From NCBI GenBank assembly GCA_002500745.1, contig DLST01000018.1, positions 405,227 to 469,226 on the forward strand: 64,000 nucleotides of DNA. Reading direction: 5' to 3'. This DNA is from Sphingobacterium sp. UBA7855 (lineage in GTDB: Bacteria; Bacteroidota; Bacteroidia; Sphingobacteriales; Sphingobacteriaceae). Each line of letters opens with the position of its first letter. Positions within the stretch are counted from its first letter, which is position 1. The notes beneath the pieces were generated by a model, which was not told where the DNA came from, searched no databases, and saw nothing but the letters and a program-made list of their open reading frames with translations. Of the stretch, positions 44,811 to 54,741 are shown in pieces. The position numbers and the translations under genes are program-made.

Positions 44811-45201
44811 GGAAATAAATGTATTTTTTAACAAATACCTGTCAGGTCTTTTGGAAATTCAAGCGACAGAAATAGATGACAACACCATTACAGCAACTAT
44901 GCCTGTAACAGATAAAGTCAAGCAGCCGCATGGAATATTACATGGTGGAGCCTCGGTAGTCCTGGCAGAGTCTCTAGGAAGTATTGCCTCTAACCTGGTG
45001 GTTGATCCAGATAAATATCGCGGCGTTGGACTTGAAGTGAACGCAAACCATATACGTCCCGTAAGCGCTGGAATAATTACAGCGAAATGCAGTCCCATAC
45101 ATATTGGCCGTTCCACACATATCTGGGAAATAAAGATGTATGACCGGTTCAATAAATTAAATTGTATTTCCAGACTGACAGTAGCGATCGTTCCGAAATA
45201 A
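44776..45201 (+). CDS. Hotdog-fold acyl-CoA thioesterase (PaaI/YdiI-like)
   Basis: 141 residues. The signature PHGILHGGASVVLAES contains the catalytic Glu (residue 65), typical of PaaI/MenI thioesterases such as 1,4-dihydroxy-2-naphthoyl-CoA hydrolase. A menaquinone role would fit Bacteroidota, but no men genes are nearby. The ATG at 44776 lies 35 bp inside the DinB gene, so its translation is coupled. A strong terminator follows about 70 bp downstream. Confidence 0.88.
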   Translation: MSKIWFQHYSIEEINVFFNKYLSGLLEIQATEIDDNTITATMPVTDKVKQPHGILHGGASVVLAESLGSIASNLVVDPDKYRGVGLEVNANHIRPVSAGIITAKCSPIHIGRSTHIWEIKMYDRFNKLNCISRLTVAIVPK

Positions 45202-45271
45202 TACAATTTATCGGGCTTTTGAGCACGCGAATTCCAAAACCATCAAATTTTAATCCGAAGCATTAAAACTT

Positions 45272-45305
45272 AAAGGAGGATAATTACAATTTATCCTCCT
45301 TTTTT
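45272..45305 (+). terminator. Terminator of the kinase-DinB-thioesterase operon
   Basis: AAAGGAGGATAA pairs with TTATCCTCCTTT around a short loop and runs into a T-tract at 45299-45305. Confidence 0.85.
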
Positions 45306-45418
45306 CGTGAATTAATTCTCAAAACCGAGCAAAAAAATATGCCTTTATTTATTTCCTATATTCAATAAATTTAAGTAGTCTTGTACGTTGGATAGTTTAA
45401 AAATCAACAAAATAGCAT

Positions 45419-45430
45419 GCAATCGATTGC
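45419..45430. promoter_or_regulatory. LacI-type operator candidate upstream of sugar transporter
   Basis: GCAATCGATTGC is a perfect 12-bp palindrome with central CG, the form bound by LacI/GalR-family repressors. It lies 66 bp before the ATG of the FucP-like transporter (45497). No lacI-type gene is in the window. Confidence 0.5.
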
Positions 45431-45496
45431 TTAAAGCAACTTTTTCAACAGATTTCTACTGCGTGAACGATAACTTAACTAAATATAATTAAAAAA

Positions 45497-46792
45497 ATGA
45501 CCACTAATCCTAATTCGGGTAAAACAGCAATAGTCCCTATGCTCATTTGCTGTGCATTATTTTTTATTCTTGGATATATCACTTGGGCCAATGGCGCATT
45601 GATCCCTTTTGTACGCTTAGCATTTAATTTAGAGACCGACACACAAGCATTTTTAATTCTATTTGCGTCGTATATTGCCTATTTTTTTCTCGCATTACCC
45701 AGTTCATGGATTTTAGGGAAAACAGGCTTTAAAAATGGATTAGTGGCCAGTCTAGTGTTAATTATTTTAGGCGCCCTTATCATTATTCCTGCCGCATCAA
45801 ATTTGAGCTACAAACTGTTCTTGGTCGCTATCTTTGTGCAAGCTTCAGGTATGGCGCTTTTACAGACAGCGATTAACCCTTATTTAAGTATAATCGGCCC
45901 CATAGAAAGTGCCGCTCAAAGGATCTCCATCGTAGGGATTTTCAATAAAACAGCTGGCATGATTGTTCCAGTAGTCTTGGGGAGCATCCTATTAAAAGAT
46001 TACGACAGCATTTCCAGTAGAATCAAAGAACTCAAAGCAGGTGCAGAACACGATGCACTGTTAGCAGAATTATCTGAAAGGCTTCATGGACCCTACATTG
46101 GAGTGGCTATCGGTGTTGCGATTCTAGCGATTGTCGTATTTGCTGTAAAAATGCCCGAAGTTGATGTCAATAAGGAAGAAGAAGCAACAGATGCTGCTGC
46201 TGTCACCAGTACTAAAAAGACAAGTATCTTTCAGTTTCCACATTTATTTTTAGGATTTCTCGCTATTTTCTTCTGCGTTGCAGTCGAAGTAATGGCAGGT
46301 GACATCATCGGAACGTACGGAAGATTATTATCACTGCCGCCATTTTTTGTTAAGTATGGTACTACGTTTACGCTAGTATGTATGTTAGTTGGCTATTTCA
46401 TTGGTATCATCTCTATTCCAAAATTTGTATCGCAGCAAACCGCTTTACGTATCTGTACAATTGTTGGGATAACATTTACGGCAATTTCGGCATTTTCTAC
46501 AGGACTGACGTCTTATATCTTTGTAGCCCTATTAGGTGTCGCTAATGCATTGATGTGGCCAGCAATTTTTCCGCTGGGTATAAAAGGACTAGGACGCTTT
46601 ACGAAAACAGGATCAGGCATTATGATTATGGGTATTGCCGGAGGAGCAATCTGGCCGTTGATATATGGTTATTTGAAGGACACTTTACATGTTGACTTCC
46701 AACATGCGTTTCTCTTTGCGATGGTTCCGGCCTACCTGTATATCTTATTTTTTGCCACTAAAGGGCATAAAATTGGAAAAGGAAACACTTAG
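45497..46792 (+). CDS. FucP-like sugar MFS transporter
   Basis: 431 residues, 12 predicted membrane helices. The start (CCALFFILGYITWANGALIP, about residues 17-36) and FVQASGMALLQTAINPYLSIIGP (about 115-137) are the signature of the FucP/GluP group of H+-sugar symporters (fucose, glucose, galactose). The AVEVMAGDIIGTYG segment in the second half also fits. The substrate cannot be told from sequence. It has its own terminator and a LacI-type palindrome upstream, so carbon-source control is likely. Confidence 0.92.
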   Translation: MTTNPNSGKTAIVPMLICCALFFILGYITWANGALIPFVRLAFNLETDTQAFLILFASYIAYFFLALPSSWILGKTGFKNGLVASLVLIILGALIIIPAASNLSYKLFLVAIFVQASGMALLQTAINPYLSIIGPIESAAQRISIVGIFNKTAGMIVPVVLGSILLKDYDSISSRIKELKAGAEHDALLAELSERLHGPYIGVAIGVAILAIVVFAVKMPEVDVNKEEEATDAAAVTSTKKTSIFQFPHLFLGFLAIFFCVAVEVMAGDIIGTYGRLLSLPPFFVKYGTTFTLVCMLVGYFIGIISIPKFVSQQTALRICTIVGITFTAISAFSTGLTSYIFVALLGVANALMWPAIFPLGIKGLGRFTKTGSGIMIMGIAGGAIWPLIYGYLKDTLHVDFQHAFLFAMVPAYLYILFFATKGHKIGKGNT

Positions 46793-46815
46793 TAGAACAC
46801 AATAGCGGACGAGCG

Positions 46816-46845
46816 AAAGGGCATCTAAAAATAGATACCCTTTTT
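46816..46845 (+). terminator. Terminator after the sugar transporter
   Basis: AAAGGG-C-ATCT pairs with AGAT-A-CCCTTT (one mismatch), followed by TTTTTC. It lies 23 bp past the stop. Confidence 0.75.
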
Positions 46846-46922
46846 CTGTGAAATTCTTCCTATTTTTAGAAGATAGATAGAGGCGTGAAACTGTTGAAAA
46901 CGCGTATATAACAAAACAAACA

Positions 46923-47777
46923 ATGATACAGATGAAAAAAAATCTTTTTGCAATTGCCATTGCCGCAACCATGATGTTTACGGCTGGAGAATCTTTCGCT
47001 CAAATTAAGCTTCCTGCAGCCAGCAGCTCACAAACAATTACACAAGGATTAGGTATTGAAAATGTAACACTAAACTATAGCAGACCAAGTATGAATGGAC
47101 GTAAGATCTTTGGTGATCTTGTCCCTTATAATCAGGTGTGGCGTACAGGAGCAAATACCAATACCACATTAACCTTTGAAGGAGATGTTACATTAAATGG
47201 CAATAAGCTTTCAGCAGGAACCTATTCGCTTTTTACGATCCCAAACAAATCGGAGTGGACCATCATAATCAGTAAAAACACAAAACAATGGGGCGCATAC
47301 ACGTATAAACAAACTGAAGACGCTTTACGTTTCAATGTTAAACCACAAACATTAGCCAATCCAGTGGAAACTTTTACCATCGCTTTTGACAATGTTACGC
47401 CAACAGATGCGGTTTTAAGTTTGGCTTGGGAAAAAACTGCTGTAAAAATCGCCCTCAAAGTAAACCAGCAAGATAAAATATTAGCGTCAATCGACGAGGC
47501 TATGAAAGGGGAGAAAAAACCATATTTTGCAGCCGCTCAATATTACTTTACTAATAATTTGGATCTGAATAAAGCTTTAAACTGGTTTGATGAAGCTGCT
47601 AAAGCCCAACCCAAAGCTGCACATGTGCTCTATTGGAAAGCAAAAGCTCAATTAAAAGCAGGAGATAAAAAAGGAGCGGTAGAAACTGCGACGAAAGGTC
47701 TTGAAGTGGCCACAGCTGACAAGAACGCTGAATACATCAAGTTGAATACACAAGTGATCAATGCTGCAAAAAAATAG
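46923..47777 (+). CDS. Exported DUF2911 protein with TPR-like tail
   Basis: 284 residues. Signal peptide at about 4-26 (KKNLFAIAIAATMMFTAGES, ending FAQ), DUF2911 domain (about 30-180) with YSRPSMNGRKIFGDLVPYNQVWRTGAN and GTYSLFTIP, then helical TPR-like repeats (about 190-280). DUF2911 proteins are common and exported in Bacteroidota; their function is unknown. Two in-frame ATGs (46923, 46932) are possible; both give the same mature protein. A strong hairpin shared with the convergent cdaA gene follows the stop. Confidence 0.88.
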   Translation: MIQMKKNLFAIAIAATMMFTAGESFAQIKLPAASSSQTITQGLGIENVTLNYSRPSMNGRKIFGDLVPYNQVWRTGANTNTTLTFEGDVTLNGNKLSAGTYSLFTIPNKSEWTIIISKNTKQWGAYTYKQTEDALRFNVKPQTLANPVETFTIAFDNVTPTDAVLSLAWEKTAVKIALKVNQQDKILASIDEAMKGEKKPYFAAAQYYFTNNLDLNKALNWFDEAAKAQPKAAHVLYWKAKAQLKAGDKKGAVETATKGLEVATADKNAEYIKLNTQVINAAKK

Positions 47778-47792
47778 CGGTCTATACGCAGC

Positions 47793-47827
47793 AATGCCCC
47801 AAAAAGCAGCTAACTTTTTGGGGCATT
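47793..47827. terminator. Bidirectional terminator between DUF2911 gene and cdaA
   Basis: AATGCCCCAAAAAG pairs perfectly with CTTTTTGGGGCATT around a 7-nt loop, between convergent stops at 47777 and 47846. Confidence 0.8.
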
Positions 47828-47845
47828 GTATTTAATAATCATTTT

Positions 47846-48640
47846 TTACAACTCATCTTTCAGTAGCTGCTCAAGTTCCTCCGGCGAAACGTTCATATTG
47901 ACATTTCCATCTTTCGCAAAAGATATCTCACCAGTCTCTTCCGAGACAATCACAGCAATAGCGTCGGAGACTTCCGTTACACCAATTGCCGCCCGATGTC
48001 TTAATCCAAACTGCAAGGGCAGATCCTCACTATCCGACAAAGGCAATACACACGATGCTGTCATAATCTTAAAATCGACAATAACGACCGCACCATCATG
48101 CAAGGGACTATTTTTATGAAAAATACTTTCAATCAAGCGCTTGGAAATATGAGCATCGATATATTCACCACTACTTTGGTAATACTCCTCATCAAAATAT
48201 TTTGAAAAAACCAACAACGCCCCGGTGCGCGTACGCGACATACTTCTACAGGCTTCAATAACAGGTCTTAAATCATCCGTCAGATCCTTTTGTATAGCCT
48301 TCTTATTCCCGATAAACGACCAAAAAACCTTTTTTCGCTTCATCGATATATTCTTCCCAACATGCAGCAAAAACCGCCTGATTTCTTGCTGGAATACGAC
48401 AATTAACGCAATCGAACCCACCGATATAAAACCGCCGAATATTTCTGTCAACAACCGCATATGCATCTGCTTGACGACAATATAAACGCCATAAAACAAT
48501 GCGACGCCAATCAGGATATTAACAGCAATGGTTCCCCTAATCAAACTATAAATGTAGTAGATAATAATCGCTACCAATATAATATCAATAACGTCCAAGA
48601 GGCGAAAGCCGCTAAATAGGCTATAGTCGATTCCATCCAT
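47846..48640 (-). CDS. cdaA: Diadenylate cyclase CdaA
   Basis: Makes the second messenger cyclic di-AMP from two ATP. 264 residues: three N-terminal membrane helices (about 10-75), then the DAC domain with the catalytic DGA (HDGAVVIVD, about 181-189) and RHR (GLRHRAAIG, about 210-218) motifs. Membrane-bound, active site in the cytoplasm. In many bacteria cdaA has a regulator cdaR beside it; none is here, as usual for Bacteroidota. Divergent from pdxJ, 60 bp apart. Known targets include potassium and osmotic balance. Confidence 0.96.
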   Translation of the reverse strand: MDGIDYSLFSGFRLLDVIDIILVAIIIYYIYSLIRGTIAVNILIGVALFYGVYIVVKQMHMRLLTEIFGGFISVGSIALIVVFQQEIRRFLLHVGKNISMKRKKVFWSFIGNKKAIQKDLTDDLRPVIEACRSMSRTRTGALLVFSKYFDEEYYQSSGEYIDAHISKRLIESIFHKNSPLHDGAVVIVDFKIMTASCVLPLSDSEDLPLQFGLRHRAAIGVTEVSDAIAVIVSEETGEISFAKDGNVNMNVSPEELEQLLKDEL

Positions 48641-48700
48641 ACATGCAAGTTAAAAAAAAATAGATATTATTTGTATTTTTACAACACAACATACAGCAAA

Positions 48701-49417
48701 ATGACTAGACTTTCAGTAAATATCAATAAAATCGCAACGCTCAGAAATTCTAGAGGTGGGAATAATCCTAATCTAGTCTCAGCGGCATTGGCCTGTGAGC
48801 GTTTTGGGGCTCAGGGAATCACTGTTCACCCCAGACCAGATGAGAGACATATCCGCTATCAGGATGTATTTGACTTAAAAGAAGCAATTCAGACTGAGCT
48901 GAATATTGAAGGAAATTGCCAGGAGCAGAAATTTATTGACCTTGTATTGGCCAATAAACCAGCACAGGTTACATTAGTGCCTGATACCGAAGGTCAATTA
49001 ACCTCCAATCATGGCTGGGATACCATTAAGAACAAAGCATATCTAAAAGATATGTGCAAATTGTTTAAAGATGCAGGGATACGTGTTTCTATTTTCGTTG
49101 ATCCTGTCGAAGAAATGGTAGAGGCTGCTGCAGAAACAGGAACAGATCGCATTGAGCTTTATACAGAAGGGTTTGCAACGGAGTATGGTTTCGATAAAGA
49201 AACTGCTATAAAGCCCTATTTCAAGGCAGCCTTAAAGGCACGTGAAGTCGGATTAGGACTGAATGCAGGCCATGACCTGGACCTCAACAATCTGCAATAT
49301 TTCAATCAGCATATTCCGGAACTGTTGGAAGTAAGCATAGGCCATGCACTTATCTCTGATGCGCTGTATTTAGGATTAGAGGAAACGATCAAACGTTACC
49401 TCACCTGTTTGAAGTAG
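48701..49417 (+). CDS. pdxJ: Pyridoxine 5'-phosphate synthase
   Basis: Last step of the DXP-dependent vitamin B6 pathway: condenses 3-amino-2-oxopropyl phosphate with deoxyxylulose phosphate. 238 residues, usual length. [49 protein letters not shown] and [13 protein letters not shown] are all family blocks; TIM barrel. The ATG at 48701 begins the conserved MTRLSVNI; a TTG at 48671 would add ten residues. Divergent from cdaA and ends at a strong terminator shared with lepB. Confidence 0.96.
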   Translation: MTRLSVNINKIATLRNSRGGNNPNLVSAALACERFGAQGITVHPRPDERHIRYQDVFDLKEAIQTELNIEGNCQEQKFIDLVLANKPAQVTLVPDTEGQLTSNHGWDTIKNKAYLKDMCKLFKDAGIRVSIFVDPVEEMVEAAAETGTDRIELYTEGFATEYGFDKETAIKPYFKAALKAREVGLGLNAGHDLDLNNLQYFNQHIPELLEVSIGHALISDALYLGLEETIKRYLTCLK

Positions 49418-49472
49418 TACAACTTTCGGCAAAGACAGAAACCTATAATTAGTAAGCACAAGTTATTTCAGA

Positions 49473-49503
49473 AAAAAGGGCTTTCGTTAAGAAAGCCCTT
49501 TTT
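49473..49503. terminator. Bidirectional terminator between pdxJ and lepB
   Basis: AAAAAGGGCTTTC pairs perfectly with GAAAGCCCTTTTT around GTTAA, between convergent stops at 49417 and 49546. Confidence 0.85.
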
Positions 49504-49545
49504 ATTACCTTCATATCATAAGGCTAGCATGTTGATTTGCTCCGA

Positions 49546-51114
49546 TTAATGAATGCCCTTAAAGATTCGATTCCAACGAATTTTCGAGAGTCCTGTGCCA
49601 ATATCGTCCCAGCTCATCCAGGTAAATAAAGCCTTTCCAACAATATGGTCCTCGGGAACAAATCCCCAACCTCTTGAATCAAGGGAATTATGGCGATTGT
49701 CACCCATCATCCAAAAGTAATCCATTTTAAATGTATAGTGATCTGCTTTGACATCATTGATATAGATTCCATCCGCGCGCTTTTCAAGTTTATTGTTCTC
49801 ATACACGCGGATAGCTCTTTCATAAATTGGTAAAGTCTGCTCATTTAAAGCAACTGACCAACCTTTTTTCGGAATTAAAATCGGTCCAAAATTATCAAAA
49901 TTCCATTTGTATTGTGGATCGTACGGATAAGCACCTTCACCAACTGGGCTCCTTCTTATCTCTTTGACATTCGACCAGGATTTCACAATGGCCAGCTCAT
50001 CTTGAGTCATGAACAACTGATATACACCAGGCTGCTGATCGCCACCTATTGCTTCAATTCTCAACTCCTTTAGCCTTTCCATATCTAATGGTGTACCATC
50101 CGTTAATACCAGATAATCCAATTGACTTTCAGGAGGATCAAATCCCGGTTGATCATTCACAAAAAGTTTGGCATCTTTCATGGAAATCTTATCCCCTGGC
50201 AATCCCACACAACGTTTAATATAGTTCTCACGCTTATCAATCGGCCTTGCCTGAATCGTAAACTGCGAATTCACGGTCTGCCAGCCATACGCTCGAACAA
50301 GATCATAATAACTTGCATTTTGGTTTTCGAGCGCGACAGTGTCACCAGCGGGAAAATTAAAGACGACCACATCATTGCGCTCAATCTTCTGAAATCCAGG
50401 CAGACGTTTATAAGGAAGTTCAATCAATTCTGAATATGCTTTCCCTCCTGTAATGGGCATGGTATGATGCGCAAAAGGAAAAGCAATCGGCGTATTAGGA
50501 ATACGTGGCCCATAATTTAACTTGCTGACAAATAGGAAATCGCCAACCAACAAGGTACGTTCCATAGATCCTGTTGGAATCATATAAGCTTCGATCAGAA
50601 AACCACGAATAAGCGATGCTGCGACAGTGGCAAATACAATAGCGTCAGCCCATTCGCGTACCATGGACTTTTTGTATGGATATTTAATTTTATACTCTTT
50701 ATACGATTCAAGGGCTATTTCGGCACGTTTCTCCTCGGTCAGTTCAATACCTTCCTGCGTAGCTGCCTTTAAATTTTTTGCATATAAACCATTCAAAAAA
50801 CGCACATTATTATCCTTTGCCCACATGGGCAGCACAATAAAAGGCACTAAAACTGCAGCCGCATTTTCCCAAAAACGACGCTTCCCAAAACAATGAATAA
50901 AATCAAGATAAAGATTATAGAAAATAAAGACATTGACAATTGGAACAAGCAATAATATTACCCACCATAGCGGTTTCCCCATCAATTTTGCCTGAATATA
51001 CTGGCTGTAAAAAGGAACGATCGCTTCCCAGCCTTTTCTGCCAGCTTTAACATACAATTGCCACAACCCATATCCCGATATTGCTGTTAAAACCGCAAAT
51101 ATAATTAAGCCCAT
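49546..51114 (-). CDS. lepB: Signal peptidase I, long Bacteroidota form
   Basis: Cuts signal peptides of exported proteins at the inner membrane. 522 residues, about twice the length of E. coli-type catalytic cores. The first ~130 residues hold several membrane helices of a DUF5684-like domain. The S26 core then has the catalytic Ser in [15 protein letters not shown] (Ser near 185) and the Lys in [12 protein letters not shown] (about 299), and [19 protein letters not shown] near 480. The long form is typical of this phylum. It is the last gene of the parA-parB-DUF5683-dapB-lepB run, 16 bp after dapB. Confidence 0.95.
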   Translation of the reverse strand: MGLIIFAVLTAISGYGLWQLYVKAGRKGWEAIVPFYSQYIQAKLMGKPLWWVILLLVPIVNVFIFYNLYLDFIHCFGKRRFWENAAAVLVPFIVLPMWAKDNNVRFLNGLYAKNLKAATQEGIELTEEKRAEIALESYKEYKIKYPYKKSMVREWADAIVFATVAASLIRGFLIEAYMIPTGSMERTLLVGDFLFVSKLNYGPRIPNTPIAFPFAHHTMPITGGKAYSELIELPYKRLPGFQKIERNDVVVFNFPAGDTVALENQNASYYDLVRAYGWQTVNSQFTIQARPIDKRENYIKRCVGLPGDKISMKDAKLFVNDQPGFDPPESQLDYLVLTDGTPLDMERLKELRIEAIGGDQQPGVYQLFMTQDELAIVKSWSNVKEIRRSPVGEGAYPYDPQYKWNFDNFGPILIPKKGWSVALNEQTLPIYERAIRVYENNKLEKRADGIYINDVKADHYTFKMDYFWMMGDNRHNSLDSRGWGFVPEDHIVGKALFTWMSWDDIGTGLSKIRWNRIFKGIH

Positions 51115-51130
51115 AAACTACTAATTAGTA

Positions 51131-51874
51131 CTATTTATTAAAATCAAAAATCTCTGTAACTTGATAAAAGCCTTTTTTACCATTCAACCATTCCGCGGCA
51201 ACAACAGCACCCAAAGCAAAGCCATCGCGGCTATGTGCAGTATGCTTAAATTCTATCTGGTCAACCTCCGAACTATAAAGTACCGTATGTGTTCCCGGAA
51301 CCTCTTCAATGCGATGACTTTCAATCAATAGCTCTTGGGGCTTTGGAATAATTTCATCTTGCTCGCCAACAACAGTATTCACCCAGTTGGTCTTCACATC
51401 ACTATTGTCCAATATCCCTTCAGCAATGGTAATTGCCGTACCGCTCGGCGCATCCAGTTTGTGAATATGGTGAATCTCCTCGACTTGAACATCATATTGC
51501 TTGTAGGGTTGTAATGCCTTTGCCAACATGCGATTGATATGAAAAAAAACGTTCACACCGATAGAAAAGTTAGACCCATACAAAATCGAACCTCCAAACG
51601 CCAGACACTTCGCCTTAACATCTTCCAATTGATCATACCAGCCCGTTGTCCCTACCACAATAGGTACTCCTGCTTCCAGACAAAGATTCATATTATCCAA
51701 TGCTGCAGAAGGCACACTAAAGTCTATCGCGACATCAGCTCCTCTCATGTCATCAGCAGTCAGGTTAGGACGATTATGTTCATCCACAACTAAAAAAATT
51801 TGATGGCCTCTTTTCAGTGCGTATCTTTCGATAATCTGCCCCATTTTGCCATATCCCAAGAGAATGATGTTCAT
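51131..51874 (-). CDS. dapB: 4-hydroxy-tetrahydrodipicolinate reductase
   Basis: Second step of the diaminopimelate/lysine pathway, NAD(P)H-dependent. 247 residues. N-terminal Rossmann motif GYGKMGQ (about 7-13); VIDFSVPSA (here AIDFSVPSA), GTTGWYD and the catalytic HHIHKLDAPSGTA (about 133-145) are present. It lies 182 bp after the DUF5683 gene and 16 bp before lepB. With dapF at 33689 it shows that the DAP pathway is kept. Confidence 0.96.
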   Translation of the reverse strand: MNIILLGYGKMGQIIERYALKRGHQIFLVVDEHNRPNLTADDMRGADVAIDFSVPSAALDNMNLCLEAGVPIVVGTTGWYDQLEDVKAKCLAFGGSILYGSNFSIGVNVFFHINRMLAKALQPYKQYDVQVEEIHHIHKLDAPSGTAITIAEGILDNSDVKTNWVNTVVGEQDEIIPKPQELLIESHRIEEVPGTHTVLYSSEVDQIEFKHTAHSRDGFALGAVVAAEWLNGKKGFYQVTEIFDFNK

Positions 51875-52056
51875 ATATTCAGAAAAAAGTATAGTTTATT
51901 TTTAAAATTAAAAAATTTCAATGAAATACCCCTATTTAAAAACCATAATCCCTGATCTTAGAGACCCTGTAAAACTAATATTACTGAAATTCAAAGTATA
52001 CCATCCGTCATCAACAGTCATTTTAGATCGAAATATGAGGTCGAAGAAATCAGATT

Positions 52057-52779
52057 TTAATTGAATTTCATGGTCAATTTAAGTCCAACAGTGGGTTTAA
52101 ACGAATAAGTTCCCGACGCGAGACTGGCATCCATTAGAGTCGGTCCAATTAAGAAAGCAGTCTTTTTAGGCTTATCATCACCAATGCTCCAACGATATTT
52201 AAGCATCGAGTCGATATAGGCTTCGGCAACGTTAAGGCCATACACACCCAAAGTAAGAAGCACCATGAGATCGCGATCTCGCCGCGCATTATCTTTTGCA
52301 CGAATGATAGACTGCTCGGAAACGTTGAGATAATATGGGTCTATTGGCCTTCCAAGAGCCTTATCTTGCAACACCCCCAACAATTCTTTATAATAGCGGT
52401 TATTAAAATCAAAAACAAGCACCGTTGTCAATAGCCCCCCATAAATTGCAGGGACCTTTATCCACCAAACGCCTCCATTTGTATATTGCCCCCATCCAGG
52501 AAGAATCAAAGAACGTTTCCAGGCTTGCTTATTTTTTGCTTCAATCGCCAAGCGGGTCGAATCTTTGAACACCACCTTCTCCTTTGCCTTAGCTTCCTCT
52601 TTCTCCCGCTTTTTACGTTCTTTCCTAGATTCCTTCTTTACAGTATCCTGTACCGCTTTTTGCTTTATGCTATCTATTTTTACAGGTGTTACCTGTTTCT
52701 TCGCAATGGAATCCACCGTCTGACCATGCACTATCGACAGCACAAACACGGCAACGATCAAGCTTATTAATTTGGCCAT
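52057..52779 (-). CDS. DUF5683 domain protein
   Basis: 240 residues. Signal peptide (about 1-19, ends VHG-QTV), then a charged Lys/Glu-rich linker (about 25-75), then the DUF5683 domain with RSLILPGWGQYTNGGVWW (about 88-105), one or two hydrophobic segments (about 107-125) and a C-terminal beta part ending in FN. The LPGWGQ motif and location after parB are typical in Bacteroidota. Probably an envelope protein; function unknown. It lies 1 bp after parB. Confidence 0.88.
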   Translation of the reverse strand: MAKLISLIVAVFVLSIVHGQTVDSIAKKQVTPVKIDSIKQKAVQDTVKKESRKERKKREKEEAKAKEKVVFKDSTRLAIEAKNKQAWKRSLILPGWGQYTNGGVWWIKVPAIYGGLLTTVLVFDFNNRYYKELLGVLQDKALGRPIDPYYLNVSEQSIIRAKDNARRDRDLMVLLTLGVYGLNVAEAYIDSMLKYRWSIGDDKPKKTAFLIGPTLMDASLASGTYSFKPTVGLKLTMKFN

Positions 52780-52780
52780 A

Positions 52781-53716
52781 TTACCAATCTAATAATTCTA
52801 GAATGCGACTTAAATCATCTTCTGATTCAAAAGGAATTTCGATGGCACCTTTCCCTTTGGTACTCTTGAGATTCAATTTGACACGCGAAGAAAATTTAGA
52901 TGCCAGGTCATCTTCAATTTTCTGCAGTTGAAAAGACATCGGAGCCTTATCCTTTGCCGCCTTTTTCTTACCACCTTTTTGTAGTTCACGTACCAGTTCT
53001 TCGGCTTTGCGAACAGACAAACCTTGATCAATAATCAACTTAAAGATATACAGCTGCTTATCAACTTCAGGAATATTAATCAATGCGCGAGCATGTCCCA
53101 TGGTCAAAGCACCATCCCGTATTGCCGCTTGAATGACAGGCGGAAGTTTCAATAAACGTAGATAATTTGTAACAGTAGAACGGTTTTTGCTCACACGCTC
53201 TCCCAGCTCTTCCTGCTTTAAATTACACTCCTCTATCATACGCTGAAAACTCAAGGCGACTTCAATCGCATTTAAGTTCTCCCGCTGGATATTTTCAATC
53301 AAAGCCATTTCCAGCATCTGCTGGTCATTAGCTGTACGGATATATGCTGGAATTTCGGTAATGCCAGCCAAACGAGACGCACGGAGACGACGCTCGCCAG
53401 AAATCAATTGATAATTACCATCCGAAATTTTACGTACGGTGATGGGTTGAATTAAACCCTGTAGACGAATAGATTCCGACAGTTCCTGTAAGGCAACCGG
53501 GTCAAATTCTGTTCTCGGTTGAAAAGGATTGACAGCTATTTCCTCTACACGGACATGGCTAATACTGCCATTCTCTTTCGTTGTCTTTACAGCAGTGGGT
53601 GTTACTTGAGGAGCCTCTTCCACTTGCTGATTACTTTTAGCAGGAACTTCTACACTATCGTTTAATAGCGCACCTAAACCTCTTCCCAGTCCTGTTTTAC
53701 GCTGATGTGCTGCCAT
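52781..53716 (-). CDS. parB: Chromosome partitioning protein ParB
   Basis: CTP-dependent clamp that loads at parS sites near the origin. 311 residues: N-terminal linker with RKTGLGRGLGALL, the CTPase domain with NPFQPR, GERRLRA (about 117-123) and ENIQREN motifs, a central HTH domain and a C-terminal dimer domain. One base pair after parA, so co-transcribed. No clear parS-like 16-bp palindrome was found in the window. Confidence 0.97.
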   Translation of the reverse strand: MAAHQRKTGLGRGLGALLNDSVEVPAKSNQQVEEAPQVTPTAVKTTKENGSISHVRVEEIAVNPFQPRTEFDPVALQELSESIRLQGLIQPITVRKISDGNYQLISGERRLRASRLAGITEIPAYIRTANDQQMLEMALIENIQRENLNAIEVALSFQRMIEECNLKQEELGERVSKNRSTVTNYLRLLKLPPVIQAAIRDGALTMGHARALINIPEVDKQLYIFKLIIDQGLSVRKAEELVRELQKGGKKKAAKDKAPMSFQLQKIEDDLASKFSSRVKLNLKSTKGKGAIEIPFESEDDLSRILELLDW

Positions 53717-53717
53717 A

Positions 53718-54515
53718 TTATGCGGTTACTGTTTTATTCATTTCACTAAGATGCCCGTTTTTCTGTAAGATCTCACGCGCCAAATTCAAATAATTGATTG
53801 CCCCTTTACATGACGCATCATGCATGATGACAGAAATTCCAAAACTTGGAGCTTCGCTCAAACGGGTATTCCGCTGAATAATCGTATCAAAAACCAAATC
53901 CGTGAAATGTGTTTTTACTTCCTCGACCACCTGATTCGATAGCCGCAAACGGACATCGTACATGGTTAACAAAATGCCTTCAATCTCCAAGCTCGTATTT
54001 AAACGATTTTGAACGATCTTAATCGTGTTTAATAATTTACCAAGACCCTCTAAAGCAAAGTATTCGCATTGCACAGGAATGATGACAGAGTCCGAAGCAG
54101 ACAGTGCATTGATTGTAATTAAGCCCAAAGAAGGCGAACAGTCAATGATAATAAAATCATAATCGTGTTTCACCTGATCCAAGATTTTTTTCATCTTGTA
54201 CTCCCTTTCATGCATATTGATCATCTCAATTTCTGCCCCAACCAAATCGATATGAGCAGGCAAAAGGTCTAAATTTGGCGTTTCTGTCGATTGGATAGCC
54301 TCACGGGGATCCAAATCATTTACCAAACATTCATATACACTTGCGGTGATTGTACGAGGGTCAAAGCCAATCCCAGAAGTAGAGTTTGCTTGAGGATCTG
54401 CATCCACTAACAATGTTTTATATTCTAAAACCGCCAAACTTGCCGCCAAATTAATTGACGTCGTGGTTTTTCCGACCCCACCCTTTTGATTTGCAATTGC
54501 AATTACTTTTCCCAT
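53718..54515 (-). CDS. parA: Chromosome partitioning ATPase ParA (Soj)
   Basis: Deviant-Walker ATPase that segregates ParB-bound origins. 265 residues. KGGVGKTTT at about 11-19, DADPQANSTSGIG, DFIIIDCSPSLGLITINAL and PVQCEYFALEGL are all present. First gene of the run parA-parB-DUF5683-dapB-lepB. Divergent from the FMN reductase gene, 226 bp away. Confidence 0.97.
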   Translation of the reverse strand: MGKVIAIANQKGGVGKTTTSINLAASLAVLEYKTLLVDADPQANSTSGIGFDPRTITASVYECLVNDLDPREAIQSTETPNLDLLPAHIDLVGAEIEMINMHEREYKMKKILDQVKHDYDFIIIDCSPSLGLITINALSASDSVIIPVQCEYFALEGLGKLLNTIKIVQNRLNTSLEIEGILLTMYDVRLRLSNQVVEEVKTHFTDLVFDTIIQRNTRLSEAPSFGISVIMHDASCKGAINYLNLAREILQKNGHLSEMNKTVTA

Positions 54516-54636
54516 CTGAATGAAAATCTTTCTTAATTAAAATGTCATTTTATCCCACATTTCACTTTTTTGAAGATCAATTTGCCAAAATCTCTATCCG
54601 CAACTCAAATTAACAGAACAAGTTCAGCATATTTCG

Positions 54637-54644
54637 TACTTTTG
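54637..54644 (+). promoter_or_regulatory. -7 promoter element candidate of the FMN reductase gene
   Basis: TACTTTTG matches TAnnTTTG and lies about 98 bp before the ATG at 54742. The -33 region is weak. Confidence 0.35.
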
Positions 54645-54741
54645 ACGAAGCAAAAGCACATATCCTCAGGATGCTAAGATACAAAAAATCGAGATATGTA
54701 TTCACTTTGAAATTGCGCTTTTTATAAGTACCAACAACACA

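Noticed and set aside
52781..54515. parS sites near parAB
   Set aside because: GTGTTTCAC at about 54172 lacks the mirrored half; no 16-bp parS-like palindrome was found.
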